A stretch of 64,000 nucleotides of DNA from positions 124,001-188,000 of the forward strand of contig CAMOOR010000001.1 in NCBI GenBank assembly GCA_946621635.1, given 5' to 3'. Each line of letters begins with the position of its first letter. The first letter of the stretch is position 1. Under the pieces are notes generated by a model that was not told the origin of the DNA, did not search any database, and saw only the letters and a program-made list of their open reading frames with translations. A program made the position numbers and the translations under genes. Positions 35,526-43,764 of the stretch are shown here, piece after piece. This DNA comes from Colimorpha sp002372855. GTDB taxonomy: Bacteria > Bacteroidota > Bacteroidia > Bacteroidales > P3.

Positions 35526-36998
35526 TTATCTCGAATAGTTGGGAGCTTCGCGGGTGATGGCGATGTCGTGCGGATGGCTCTCGGTGCGACCGGCATCGGT
35601 GATGCGGATGAACTTGGCCTTCTGCAGGTCCTCGATGGTGCGGCTGCCGGTGTAGCCCATGCCGGCCTTCAGGCCGCCAACCATCTGGTAGAGGATTTCG
35701 CTGAGGGTGCCTTTGTAGGGCACGCGGCCCACAACGCCTTCGGGCACAAGCTTCTTGGAGTCGGTCTCCTTGTCCTGGAAGTAGCGGTCCTTCGAGCCGG
35801 CCTGCATGGCCTCGAGGCTGCCCATACCGCGGTAGCTCTTGAACTTGCGGCCTTCGAAGATGATGGTCTCGCCGGGAGCTTCCTCGGTGCCTGCCACCAG
35901 GCTGCCCACCATGACGGTGCTGGCGCCTGCGGCCAAAGCCTTGACGATGTCGCCGCTGTAGCGGATGCCGCCGTCGGCAATGACGGGCACGTCGTAGCCC
36001 TTGGACTTGAGGGCGCCCACGCACTCGCACACAGCCGTGAGCTGCGGCACGCCGATACCGGCGATGATGCGGGTGGAGCAGATGCTTCCGGGTCCGATGC
36101 CCACCTTGATGGCGTCGGCGCCGGCCTCGGCCAGCATCAGGGCGGCCTCGCCGGTGGCGATGTTGCCCACCACAACGTCGATGTTCTTATACTTGGCTTT
36201 CACGCTCTTGAGGGCTTCCACCACGCGGATGCTGTGGCCATGGGCGGTGTCGATGACGATGGCGTCGGCGCCGGCCTTCACCAGGGCGTCCACACGGTCC
36301 ATCATGTCGGGCGTGATGCCCACACCGGCGGCCACACGCAGACGGCCGTTGCTGTCCTTGCAGGCGTTGGGACGCTCCTTGGTCTTCATGATGTCGCGGT
36401 AGGTGATGAGGCCCATGAACTGGCCCTTGTCGTTCACCACGGGCAGCTTCTCAATCTTGTGCTGCTGCAGGATGTCCGTGGCCTCGGCAAAGGTGGTGCC
36501 CACATGGGTGGTGATAAGCTTGGTAATCATGATTTCGCTCAGCGGACGCTCCATGTCGCGCTCGAAGCGCAGGTCGCGGTTGGTCACCATGCCGATGAGC
36601 ATGCGGTTCTCGTCCACGATGGGTATGCCGCCGATGCCGTACTCTTCCATCAGTTTCAGGGCATCCTTCACCTTGGCATCCTTGGTGAGGGTGATGGGGT
36701 CGATGATCATGCCGTTCTCGGCACGTTTCACCTTGCGCACCTCGTTGGCCTGACGTTCGATGCTCATGTTCTTGTGCAGCACGCCGATGCCGCCTTCCTG
36801 GGCCATGCCGATGGCCATGGCGGCCTCGGTGACGGTGTCCATTGCCGCGCTGACCAGCGGGGTGTTCAGCGTGATGTTTTTCGAAAAACGGGAAGCAACC
36901 GTAACCTCGCGGGGGAGGATTTCGGAGTAAGCGGGGACGAGCAGCACGTCGTCGTAAGTGAGGCCTTCGCCGATGAATTTAGAAGTGTCTGTATACAT
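35526..36998 (-). CDS. guaB: Inosine-5'-monophosphate dehydrogenase
   Basis: 490 aa, full length, with the catalytic barrel interrupted by two CBS domains (about residues 95-205). The catalytic cysteine is in the GPGSICSTRII loop, and the flap and GSLEAM phosphate-binding regions are intact (YRGMGSLEAM). It oxidises IMP to XMP with NAD+, the committed step of GMP synthesis. A -7 box (TATCTTTG, 37034-37041) stands 36 nt upstream. The foldase operon begins 36 nt after its stop. Confidence 0.97.
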   Translation of the reverse strand: MYTDTSKFIGEGLTYDDVLLVPAYSEILPREVTVASRFSKNITLNTPLVSAAMDTVTEAAMAIGMAQEGGIGVLHKNMSIERQANEVRKVKRAENGMIIDPITLTKDAKVKDALKLMEEYGIGGIPIVDENRMLIGMVTNRDLRFERDMERPLSEIMITKLITTHVGTTFAEATDILQQHKIEKLPVVNDKGQFMGLITYRDIMKTKERPNACKDSNGRLRVAAGVGITPDMMDRVDALVKAGADAIVIDTAHGHSIRVVEALKSVKAKYKNIDVVVGNIATGEAALMLAEAGADAIKVGIGPGSICSTRIIAGIGVPQLTAVCECVGALKSKGYDVPVIADGGIRYSGDIVKALAAGASTVMVGSLVAGTEEAPGETIIFEGRKFKSYRGMGSLEAMQAGSKDRYFQDKETDSKKLVPEGVVGRVPYKGTLSEILYQMVGGLKAGMGYTGSRTIEDLQKAKFIRITDAGRTESHPHDIAITREAPNYSR

Positions 36999-37033
36999 GA
37001 TTTATAAATTTTATTCTTAAAAATATTAATTTG

Positions 37034-37041
37034 CAAAGATA
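37034..37041 (-). promoter_or_regulatory. -7 promoter box of guaB
   Basis: Minus-strand TATCTTTG then CAAATT, 36 nt before the guaB ATG. The divergent region 36999-37352 (354 nt) holds this box, a family B repeat and the promoter of the thioredoxin gene; no gene is seen in it. Confidence 0.75.
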
Positions 37042-37220
37042 CAACTTTTTTTCGACATGGCAACAGAAAAATTTCACCTTCAGTGGAAAAACATCCATTA
37101 CTCCCTGATTACCAACCATCAGCGGAAGAAAAATCTTTTTCACGCCATCGAACAACAGGAATATCGAATTACGATAAATTTTAACATTTTTCCAAAATAC
37201 TGACAACCAGTACACTTAAC

Positions 37221-37298
37221 CTACCATCTTCTTCCCATCTTCTTACCATCTTTATACCCTCTTCATACCATCATGCGCTCCAGAAGAACATGGGAGGG
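37221..37298 (+). repeat. Family B element, copy 2, abutting the thioredoxin promoter
   Basis: Four 11-nt units at 37229-37272 (TTCTTCCCATC, TTCTTACCATC, TTTATACCCTC, TTCATACCATC), then CAGAAGAACATGGGAGG as partial inverted copy. Its end touches the TTG of the -33 region of the downstream promoter. Confidence 0.88.
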
Positions 37299-37327
37299 TT
37301 GCGATTAAAAAATTTTTTGTATCTTTG
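37299..37327 (+). promoter_or_regulatory. Promoter of the thioredoxin lipoprotein gene
   Basis: TTG (-33 region, 37299-37301), an 18-nt AT-rich spacer and TATCTTTG (-7 box, 37320-37327) followed by CAG. This is the most complete Bacteroidota-type promoter in the window; it gives a leader of about 20 nt. Confidence 0.78.
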
Positions 37328-37352
37328 CAGCCGTTATTTAATAATAGAAACA

Positions 37353-38465
37353 ATGAAAAAAACGATGCAAATGCTTTTTGCAGCGGCAGTTACGCTTGTG
37401 CTGGCCAGCTGCGGAAACAGTAACAATTACAAGATTGAGGCTCAGGGCTTCGACGACATGAACGGACAGACGGTCTACCTCGTCAGCCAAACCATGGACG
37501 AGATTGTGGACAGCGCGACCATCAGCGAGGGTCGCTTCGCCTTCGCAGGCACGGTCGAGTCGCCCTGGGTGGGCGCTGTTGCCACCCACGGCGGCGGCAC
37601 CATGCTTGTGGTGGAGCCCGGCACGATCCATGTCACCACCGACAGCCTGTGGGGCACCCCGCTCAACGACCAGATGTTCAATTTCATCCAGAAGACCAAG
37701 ATGGAAGACCTCACACAGGAGATGGACATGTGGACAGCCCTCTACAACACTCCCGACGCCGAGCAGCGCGCCGAGGCCGAGAAGAAGCTCGACAGCATCT
37801 CCGAAATCGGCAACCAACGCATGATTGACGCCTCGCGCGAGCTCTACAACGGCAACCACGACAACATCCTCGGTGCCATAGGCCTCGAATGTCTGGTGCA
37901 GAGCGATGCGCTGTCCTACAACGAGTTGGACAGCATCCTGAAGGTCGCCGCCCCGGTCATCACCTCCTATGAGCCCCTGCAGGACATGCTGGAGGAGCTG
38001 CGCAAGGCCGACGCCACCTCGGCAGGCCACCCCTACGTCGACATTGAGGGCCAGTGGCGCTCAGAGAACGGCGAGCTCAAGGACGGCAAGCTCAGCGACC
38101 TGGCCAACGGCCATCTGACCCTCGTGGACTTCTTCGCCTCGTGGTGCGGCCCCTGCCGTCAGGAGATTGAGAACAACCTCATCGGCCTGTGGAACAAGTA
38201 CAAAGGCCAAGGCCTCGTGCTGGTGGGCCTCAACGTGTGGGAGCGCGGCAATGCCGAGAAGCGCGCAGCCGACCTGCAGAAGGTCATCGCTGACCTCGGC
38301 ATCAAATATCCCGTCCTCGTCGACAGCACCCGCACCGCCACCGACACCTACGGCGTGCAGGGCATCCCGCAGATTATGCTCATCGGCGCCGACGGCACCA
38401 TCCTCGCCCGCGACCTCCGCGACAAGGACATCGAGGAAGCCATCAAGAAAGCATTAGGAAAATGA
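37353..38465 (+). CDS. TlpA-like thioredoxin-fold lipoprotein (DUF4369 + AhpC/Redoxin)
   Basis: 370 aa from the ATG at 37353; the frame is open further upstream but that region holds the promoter. The signal peptide ends in the lipobox LASC (residue 19). An N-terminal DUF4369 domain (about 22-110, IEAQGFDDMNGQTVYLV) and a helical middle precede a thioredoxin domain with the CGPC active site (FFASWCGPCRQEIE) and the cis-proline GIPQIM. Such proteins are thiol-disulfide reductases of the cell envelope, typical for Bacteroidota. The following barrel gene overlaps its stop by four bases. Confidence 0.92.
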   Translation: MKKTMQMLFAAAVTLVLASCGNSNNYKIEAQGFDDMNGQTVYLVSQTMDEIVDSATISEGRFAFAGTVESPWVGAVATHGGGTMLVVEPGTIHVTTDSLWGTPLNDQMFNFIQKTKMEDLTQEMDMWTALYNTPDAEQRAEAEKKLDSISEIGNQRMIDASRELYNGNHDNILGAIGLECLVQSDALSYNELDSILKVAAPVITSYEPLQDMLEELRKADATSAGHPYVDIEGQWRSENGELKDGKLSDLANGHLTLVDFFASWCGPCRQEIENNLIGLWNKYKGQGLVLVGLNVWERGNAEKRAADLQKVIADLGIKYPVLVDSTRTATDTYGVQGIPQIMLIGADGTILARDLRDKDIEEAIKKALGK

Positions 38466-39637
38466 AACTCAAACTTATAGGACTTATAGGGCTCATAGGA
38501 CTTATAAGTCCTATAAGTTCATCTTCCGCCCAGGACACCAACAACCTCTTCCTCTACGTCGACGGAGCCACGTTCTTCATCGACAACGAGTACTTCGGCG
38601 ACCGCCTCAGCGGCTACACGCTGCCGGGATTCGTGCTGCAACCCAAGGTGGAATGGAAGCTGCACGACAAGGTAACCCTCAGCGGAGGTCTGCACTGGCT
38701 CTACTATTGGGGAGCTCGCGACTATCCTGCCACAACGGCCTATGGAGCCTACCCATTGTATGACAGCATTTCGCGCCCCATGCATATCCTTCCGTGGTTA
38801 CAAGCCAAAATACAATTCACGCCGCAGATAAGGCTGAAGATGGGTTGTCTGGACAACAGTGGTCACCGTCTGCCCATGCCTCTCTATAACGACGAACGCC
38901 AGCTGGTGGGCGACCCCGAGGCCGGTTTCGAACTGGAAGTCAACGGCCGTTGGTTCAACGTGGACATCTGGACCGACTGGCGCGAGTACATTTGGGACCG
39001 CAGCCCAGTGCCCGAGCGCTTCACCGCAGGTCTTTCCGGCAAGCTTTATCACTTTATCAATGATTTCTGGTACGTCTATCTGCCCCTGCACTTCGTCGTC
39101 CAGCACGAGGGCGGGCAGAACATGTCGGTGAGCCACAACATCAACAACAACTTCAACGCCGCCACCGGATTGGGAATTACCAACAACTATCCCGTCTTCA
39201 ATTGTTACTTTGACCTGTACTTCGACCTGAGTTGCCGTGTGATGTGGTATCACCAGCACGGCAACGCCACCGTACCCTTCTCCCAGGGCTGGGGCATTTA
39301 CCCCGAGCTGCAGATGGAAATCAACGAAAGCTGGCTCCTTCTGGCCAGCTACTGGCACGGCAAGGGCTTCGTCCCTTTGCTGGGCAGTTGGCACTTCTCC
39401 AACCTCTCGGCCAACACCGCCGGACTGACCTTCGACCGCACACGCGTGGCCACACTCAGCGTGGGATGGCGATGGAATCCCCTGCCCTCTTGCATCCTCA
39501 CTTTCCGCGGCACCCTCTACCACTACCTGCCCTCCACGGGCACCTTCGCCGACGGCACCACCAAGGAATACGGCCACCGAAACCAGTTCTCCGTCGGAGC
39601 CACCGTAATGTTCCGCCCTACTATCAAACTGCACTAA
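38462..39637 (+). CDS. Outer-membrane beta-barrel protein of unknown family
   Basis: 391 aa, translationally coupled to the thioredoxin gene through an ATGA overlap. The signal peptide is unusual: its hydrophobic core is the tandem tripeptide LIG (LIGLIGLIGLISPISSSSAQ) encoded by 9-nt repeats. The mature part is rich in Trp, Tyr and alternating strands (WEWKL-type, GLHWLYYWG, VSVGWRWNP) and ends in a Phe-containing strand (VGATVMFRPTIKLH), as expected for a barrel of about 16 strands. No family is recognised. Coupling to a thiol reductase suggests envelope work. Confidence 0.75.
   Translation: MKLKLIGLIGLIGLISPISSSSAQDTNNLFLYVDGATFFIDNEYFGDRLSGYTLPGFVLQPKVEWKLHDKVTLSGGLHWLYYWGARDYPATTAYGAYPLYDSISRPMHILPWLQAKIQFTPQIRLKMGCLDNSGHRLPMPLYNDERQLVGDPEAGFELEVNGRWFNVDIWTDWREYIWDRSPVPERFTAGLSGKLYHFINDFWYVYLPLHFVVQHEGGQNMSVSHNINNNFNAATGLGITNNYPVFNCYFDLYFDLSCRVMWYHQHGNATVPFSQGWGIYPELQMEINESWLLLASYWHGKGFVPLLGSWHFSNLSANTAGLTFDRTRVATLSVGWRWNPLPSCILTFRGTLYHYLPSTGTFADGTTKEYGHRNQFSVGATVMFRPTIKLH
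38473..38519. repeat. CTTATAGGA tandem repeat inside a signal peptide
   Basis: Five 9-nt units (CTTATAGGA, CTTATAGGG, CTCATAGGA, CTTATAAGT, CCTATAAGT); the end turns into an inverted copy, making the palindrome AGGACTTATAAGTCCT. The period of three codons keeps the reading frame. Confidence 0.85.
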
Positions 39638-40543
39638 ATGTTCCAACTCTACGACATACACGGTCCCATCCACGCCATTCCCGACCCCACCGCCGTCACC
39701 GTCGGTGTCTTCGACGGTGTGCATCGCGGCCACCAAGCCCTCATCCACCAACTCTCAGCCATCAACTCCCAACTCTCCCCTCTCGTCGTCACCCTCACCT
39801 CCCACCCCTCCTTCGTCCTCGGCCGTCGGCAGAGCGAGTACTGGCTAGACGACCCGGAGGAGCACCTGCGGCTGCTCTTCGCGGCGGGGGCCCGCTATGT
39901 CGCCGTGCTGACCTTCACCGCCGAGGTGGCACAGCTGTCGGCCTGTGCGATGGCACGCCTGCTCTTCGAGCATCTGAACATGCACGCCCTCCTGCTGGGA
40001 TACGACAGCCGTTTTGGCAGCAAGCAGGGCGACGACTTCGACCGTCTGCCGCTTTTGGCCTCCGAGTTGGGATTTTCCCTGCATCGTGGAGAACCCTATC
40101 AGGTGGAGGGCTCCCCCATCAGCTCCAGCCGCATCCGCGAGACCCTGGAGCGCGGTGCCGTCGACGAAACCTCGGCCCTCCTGGGACGTCCCTTCGCCGT
40201 CGCGGGAGCCGTGCAGCACGGACGTGGCGTGGGCCACACCCTCGGGTTCCCCACCGCCAACATCGACCTCTCCCAGACCCGCAAGATGCTCCCCAAGGAG
40301 GGCGTCTACGCCGTAAAGCTCTCCACTCATGTCGGCATGGCCAACCTCGGTGCAGCCCCCACCTTCGGCATCGACCAACCCACCCTCGAAGTGCACCTGC
40401 TCGACTTCCACGGCGACCTCTACGGCCAGACGGTCAACGTCGAGTTCCTCCACCGCCTGCGCGACATCGAGCATTTCTCCACCCCCGAAGCGCTGCAGCA
40501 GCAGTTGCAGAAAGACCTTGAACAGACACGCTTATGGTCATAA
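39638..40543 (+). CDS. ribF: Bifunctional riboflavin kinase / FAD synthetase
   Basis: 301 aa. The N-terminal FAD synthetase domain has VTVGVFDGVHRGHQALI (HxGH nucleotidyltransferase motif) and SSSRIRETL; the C-terminal riboflavin kinase domain has GRGVGHTLGFPTANI and GVYAV. It makes FMN and FAD from riboflavin. The segment INSQLSP (bases 39749-39782, AACTCCCAACTCTC words) looks like a short repeat inserted after the HxGH helix. It starts directly after the barrel gene (no gap) and overlaps the nitrilase gene by 10 nt. Confidence 0.94.
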   Translation: MFQLYDIHGPIHAIPDPTAVTVGVFDGVHRGHQALIHQLSAINSQLSPLVVTLTSHPSFVLGRRQSEYWLDDPEEHLRLLFAAGARYVAVLTFTAEVAQLSACAMARLLFEHLNMHALLLGYDSRFGSKQGDDFDRLPLLASELGFSLHRGEPYQVEGSPISSSRIRETLERGAVDETSALLGRPFAVAGAVQHGRGVGHTLGFPTANIDLSQTRKMLPKEGVYAVKLSTHVGMANLGAAPTFGIDQPTLEVHLLDFHGDLYGQTVNVEFLHRLRDIEHFSTPEALQQQLQKDLEQTRLWS

Positions 40544-41289
40544 CCCTCTATCAACACAATATCGCTTGGGCGCAGCCCGAAGAGAACCGCCGTCAGGTGG
40601 CGGAGGCTTTGGCATCCGTCCCATCGGAAACAGACATCTTCGTTGTTCCCGAGACCTTCACCACCGGCTTCGGCGACCACATGGCCTCGCTGGCCGAAGC
40701 CCCCGACGGTCCCACCCTGCGCTGGGCACAGGAAATGGCCTCGAAGCACAACGTGCTCCTCGTCGGCACCTGGATTGTCCGCGAGGGCGACTGCTGTTTC
40801 AACCGCTTGCATTGGGTCCTCCCCGACGGCACCTATGGCTTTTACGACAAGGCCCACACCTTCCGCCCTAGCGGCGAGCACGACATCATCAGCCGTGGCA
40901 CCTGCCGCACGGTCTTCGAATACCAAGGCTGGCGCATCAAGCCCGCCGTCTGCTACGACCTGCGCTTCCCCAAGTGGCTCCGCAACGACGGCCTGGCCTA
41001 CGACCTCCTCCTTGTCTGCGCCAACTGGCCCGCCAGCCGCCGCGAGGCCTGGACCACCCTCCTCCGCGCCCGCGCCATCGAGAACCTTTGCTATGTCGTC
41101 GGCTGCAACCGCACCGGCATCGACGGCGTCGGCGGCGAATACAGCGGCGACAGCGCCATCATCGACTACAAAGGCTTCAGCATGCCCGTCGGCACCGCCG
41201 ACGGGTCCCTCTGCCTCACCGCTACCCTCGACCGCCAACGCCTCGACTCCTTCCGCCAGAAATGGCCCTTATACCTTGACTTCGATTAA
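40534..41289 (+). CDS. Nitrilase-superfamily amidase (omega-amidase/YafV type)
   Basis: 251 aa with the complete Glu-Lys-Cys triad: Glu40 (VVPETFTTGF), Lys106 (GFYDKAHTF) and Cys140 (KPAVCYDLRFP). The sequence around the cysteine is that of Nit2/YafV omega-amidases, which hydrolyse 2-oxoglutaramate or 2-oxosuccinamate, repair products of transaminases. It overlaps ribF by 10 nt and abuts mutS2 (next base), so ribF-nit-mutS2 is one transcript. Confidence 0.9.
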   Translation: MVITLYQHNIAWAQPEENRRQVAEALASVPSETDIFVVPETFTTGFGDHMASLAEAPDGPTLRWAQEMASKHNVLLVGTWIVREGDCCFNRLHWVLPDGTYGFYDKAHTFRPSGEHDIISRGTCRTVFEYQGWRIKPAVCYDLRFPKWLRNDGLAYDLLLVCANWPASRREAWTTLLRARAIENLCYVVGCNRTGIDGVGGEYSGDSAIIDYKGFSMPVGTADGSLCLTATLDRQRLDSFRQKWPLYLDFD

Positions 41290-43764
41290 ATGAACAATAT
41301 AGAACAGAAACTAGGCTTCGACCGTATCCGCCAGATGGTGGCGGAGCACACCACCAACGCCCTGGCCCGCCAGATGGTCGACGCCATGGACTTCTCCACC
41401 GACTACGACACCCTGCGCCACGAGCTGCAGCTCACCGAGGAGATGCGCCAGATTGTCCTCATGGAAAGCGAATTCCCCCAGCAGGACTTCATCGACCTCA
41501 CCCCCATCTTCACCCACCTGCGCGTGGGCAACACCTTCATTCCCCTCGAGGCCCTCTTCGACCTCAAACTCTCCCTGCGCACCATCCGCGAATGCTACTA
41601 TTTCCTCACCGCCGAGGAGCACATCCAATACGAGGCGCTGCGCAACGTGGCCGTCGAGGTGGAGCTGGGCTACGGCGGCAAAGCCTCGCAGCTCAACGTC
41701 ATCAACTCGCTCCTGGGCCAGCTCATCGACGACCACGGCGAGCTCTACGACAACGCCTCCCCCGCCCTAGCCGAGATACGGCGCACCAAGGCCCGCAAGG
41801 CCGCCGAGGTCGACGCCCAGGTCAACAGCGCCCTGGCCCGCGCCAAGCGCGAAGGCTGGGCCCCCGAAGGCGCCGAGGTGACCATCCGCGACGGCCGCCC
41901 CGTCATCCCCCTCCTCACCACCCACCGCCGCAAGATGCGCGGCCTCATACAGGACGAGAGCGCCAGTCACCAGACGGCCTTCGTCGAGCCCTCCGAGGTG
42001 GTGGAGCTGGGCAACGACCTGCGCGAACTGGACTTCGACGAGCACCACGAGATACAGCGCATCCTCCTCACCTTCAGCGACCGCCTGCGGCCCCTGCTGC
42101 CGCAACTCGAGGAGGCCTACCGCTTCCTGGCTCGCATCGACTTCCTCCGCGCCAAAGCCCGCGTGGCCGTGGAGCTCAACGCCGCCGTGCCTCTGCTCCA
42201 CCCCGAGCCCCGCATCGAATGGCTCGACGCACGCCACCCGATACTCTATCTGCAGAAAAAGGACGGAGTGATACCGTTCAGCCTGCAACTGGATTCCCAA
42301 TCCTCCCGCATCCTCATTATCTCCGGCCCCAACGCCGGCGGCAAGTCCGTGCTGCTCAAAGCCGTGGGCCTGCTACAATACATGCTGCAGTGCGGCATGC
42401 CCGTGCCCCTGCGCCCCACGTCGGAGTGCGGCCTCTTCTCCTCTGTCTTCATCGATATCGGCGACCAGCAGAGCCTCGACAACGACCTCTCCACCTACAC
42501 CTCCCACCTGCAGAACATGAAGGAGCTCCTGGCCAGCGCCAACGAGAGCACCCTCTTTCTCCTCGACGAGCTGGGCGGCGGCACCGAACCGCGCTCCGGA
42601 TGCGCCATCGCCGAGGCCGTCCTCGAAGAGCTGTACGACAAGGGGGCCTTCGGCGTCGTCACCACCCACTATGCCGACCTCAAACTCCTGGCCGACCACA
42701 TGCCCGGCGTCGTCAACGGCGCCATGCTCTTCGACACCGAACACATGCGCCCCCTCTACCGCCTCAACGTCGGCCACCCCGGCTCCAGCTTCGCCTTCGA
42801 GATTGCCGAGAGCATCGGTTTCCCCAAGGACATCCTCGACCGCGCTGGCGAGAAAGTGGGTCGCGAACAACTCAACTTCGAACACCAGCTGCAACAGCTG
42901 GAACTGGACAAGAAAGAAATCGAGAAGAAGAAGGAGGAGCTGCGTGTGGCCGACGAGTTCCTGAGCGAGGTGACGCAGAAATACCAGCGCCTGAGCGACA
43001 ACCTCCAGGCACGCCGCAACGAAATCATCGGCGGCGCCCGCCGCGAGGCACAGCAGATCCTCGAGGGGGCCAACCGCACCGTCGAGCGCACCATCAGCGA
43101 CATCAAGAGCGCCCACGCCGAGAAGGAAGCCACCCAGCAAGCCCGCGCCCGCCTGGCCGAAGCCACCCGTGAGAATGAAGATGAAATAATTAGGAATGAG
43201 AAATTAGGAATTAGGAATAAAGCGGCAGCCAATTCCTCATTACTAATTCCTAATTCCTCATTGGAACAGGCTTTGCCTGTCACCGTGGGCACCATTGTCC
43301 GCATCGACGGAGAGGAGACCTTCGGCCAGGTGGTCGAAATCAAGGGCAAGAAAGCCGTCGTGGAGAGCAACTCCATCCGCATGACCATCCCCCTCAGCCG
43401 CCTGCAAGGCACCGCCAAGCAGAAACTCCCGACACCGAAAAACTCAGCCTCTCAGTCACTCAGTCACTCAGCCACTTCCTACACCTCCATCTACGACGAC
43501 ATGAACGAGAAGCGCGCCAACTTCAACCCCACCCTCGACCTCCGCGGCCACCGCGCTGAAGAGGCCTTGGACATGCTCCACAAGTTCATCGACGAGGCCA
43601 TTCTCCTCTCCGAGAAGGAGGTGCGCATCCTCCACGGCAAAGGCTACGGCATCCTCATGCAGGTCATCCACCAGGAACTCCACACCATGCACGAAGTCCG
43701 CACCTACCGCCCCGAGAAGGTGGAGCTGGGAGGCGTGGGCGTCACCATTGTCGAACTGCGCTAA
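41290..43764 (+). CDS. mutS2: MutS2 family protein (endonuclease / ribosome-collision factor)
   Basis: 824 aa. MutS core and clamp regions (to about 300), ATPase domain with Walker A GPNAGGKS and Walker B LFLLDELGGGTEP, STH-type dimer region, a coiled coil (about 530-640), a KOW-like segment, and a C-terminal Smr domain with LDLRGHRAEEAL and LHGKGYG. In other bacteria MutS2 splits stalled, collided ribosomes or suppresses recombination. Two in-frame repeat insertions are visible: about residues 633-659 (an AATTAGGAAT hairpin) and about 718-730 (CACTCAGT words). The stop codon overlaps that of the convergent gene by 3 nt. Confidence 0.94.
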   Translation: MNNIEQKLGFDRIRQMVAEHTTNALARQMVDAMDFSTDYDTLRHELQLTEEMRQIVLMESEFPQQDFIDLTPIFTHLRVGNTFIPLEALFDLKLSLRTIRECYYFLTAEEHIQYEALRNVAVEVELGYGGKASQLNVINSLLGQLIDDHGELYDNASPALAEIRRTKARKAAEVDAQVNSALARAKREGWAPEGAEVTIRDGRPVIPLLTTHRRKMRGLIQDESASHQTAFVEPSEVVELGNDLRELDFDEHHEIQRILLTFSDRLRPLLPQLEEAYRFLARIDFLRAKARVAVELNAAVPLLHPEPRIEWLDARHPILYLQKKDGVIPFSLQLDSQSSRILIISGPNAGGKSVLLKAVGLLQYMLQCGMPVPLRPTSECGLFSSVFIDIGDQQSLDNDLSTYTSHLQNMKELLASANESTLFLLDELGGGTEPRSGCAIAEAVLEELYDKGAFGVVTTHYADLKLLADHMPGVVNGAMLFDTEHMRPLYRLNVGHPGSSFAFEIAESIGFPKDILDRAGEKVGREQLNFEHQLQQLELDKKEIEKKKEELRVADEFLSEVTQKYQRLSDNLQARRNEIIGGARREAQQILEGANRTVERTISDIKSAHAEKEATQQARARLAEATRENEDEIIRNEKLGIRNKAAANSSLLIPNSSLEQALPVTVGTIVRIDGEETFGQVVEIKGKKAVVESNSIRMTIPLSRLQGTAKQKLPTPKNSASQSLSHSATSYTSIYDDMNEKRANFNPTLDLRGHRAEEALDMLHKFIDEAILLSEKEVRILHGKGYGILMQVIHQELHTMHEVRTYRPEKVELGGVGVTIVELR
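43187..43264. repeat. AATTAGGAAT inverted repeat inside mutS2
   Basis: Left arm TTAGGAATGAGAAATTAGG then AATTAGGAAT, right arm ATTCCTCATTACTAATTCC then TAATTCCTCATT; the arms are complementary. It adds about 26 residues (RNEKLGIRNKAAANSSLLIP and so on) between the coiled coil and the KOW-like part. The same words stand at 46324-46359. Confidence 0.85.
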
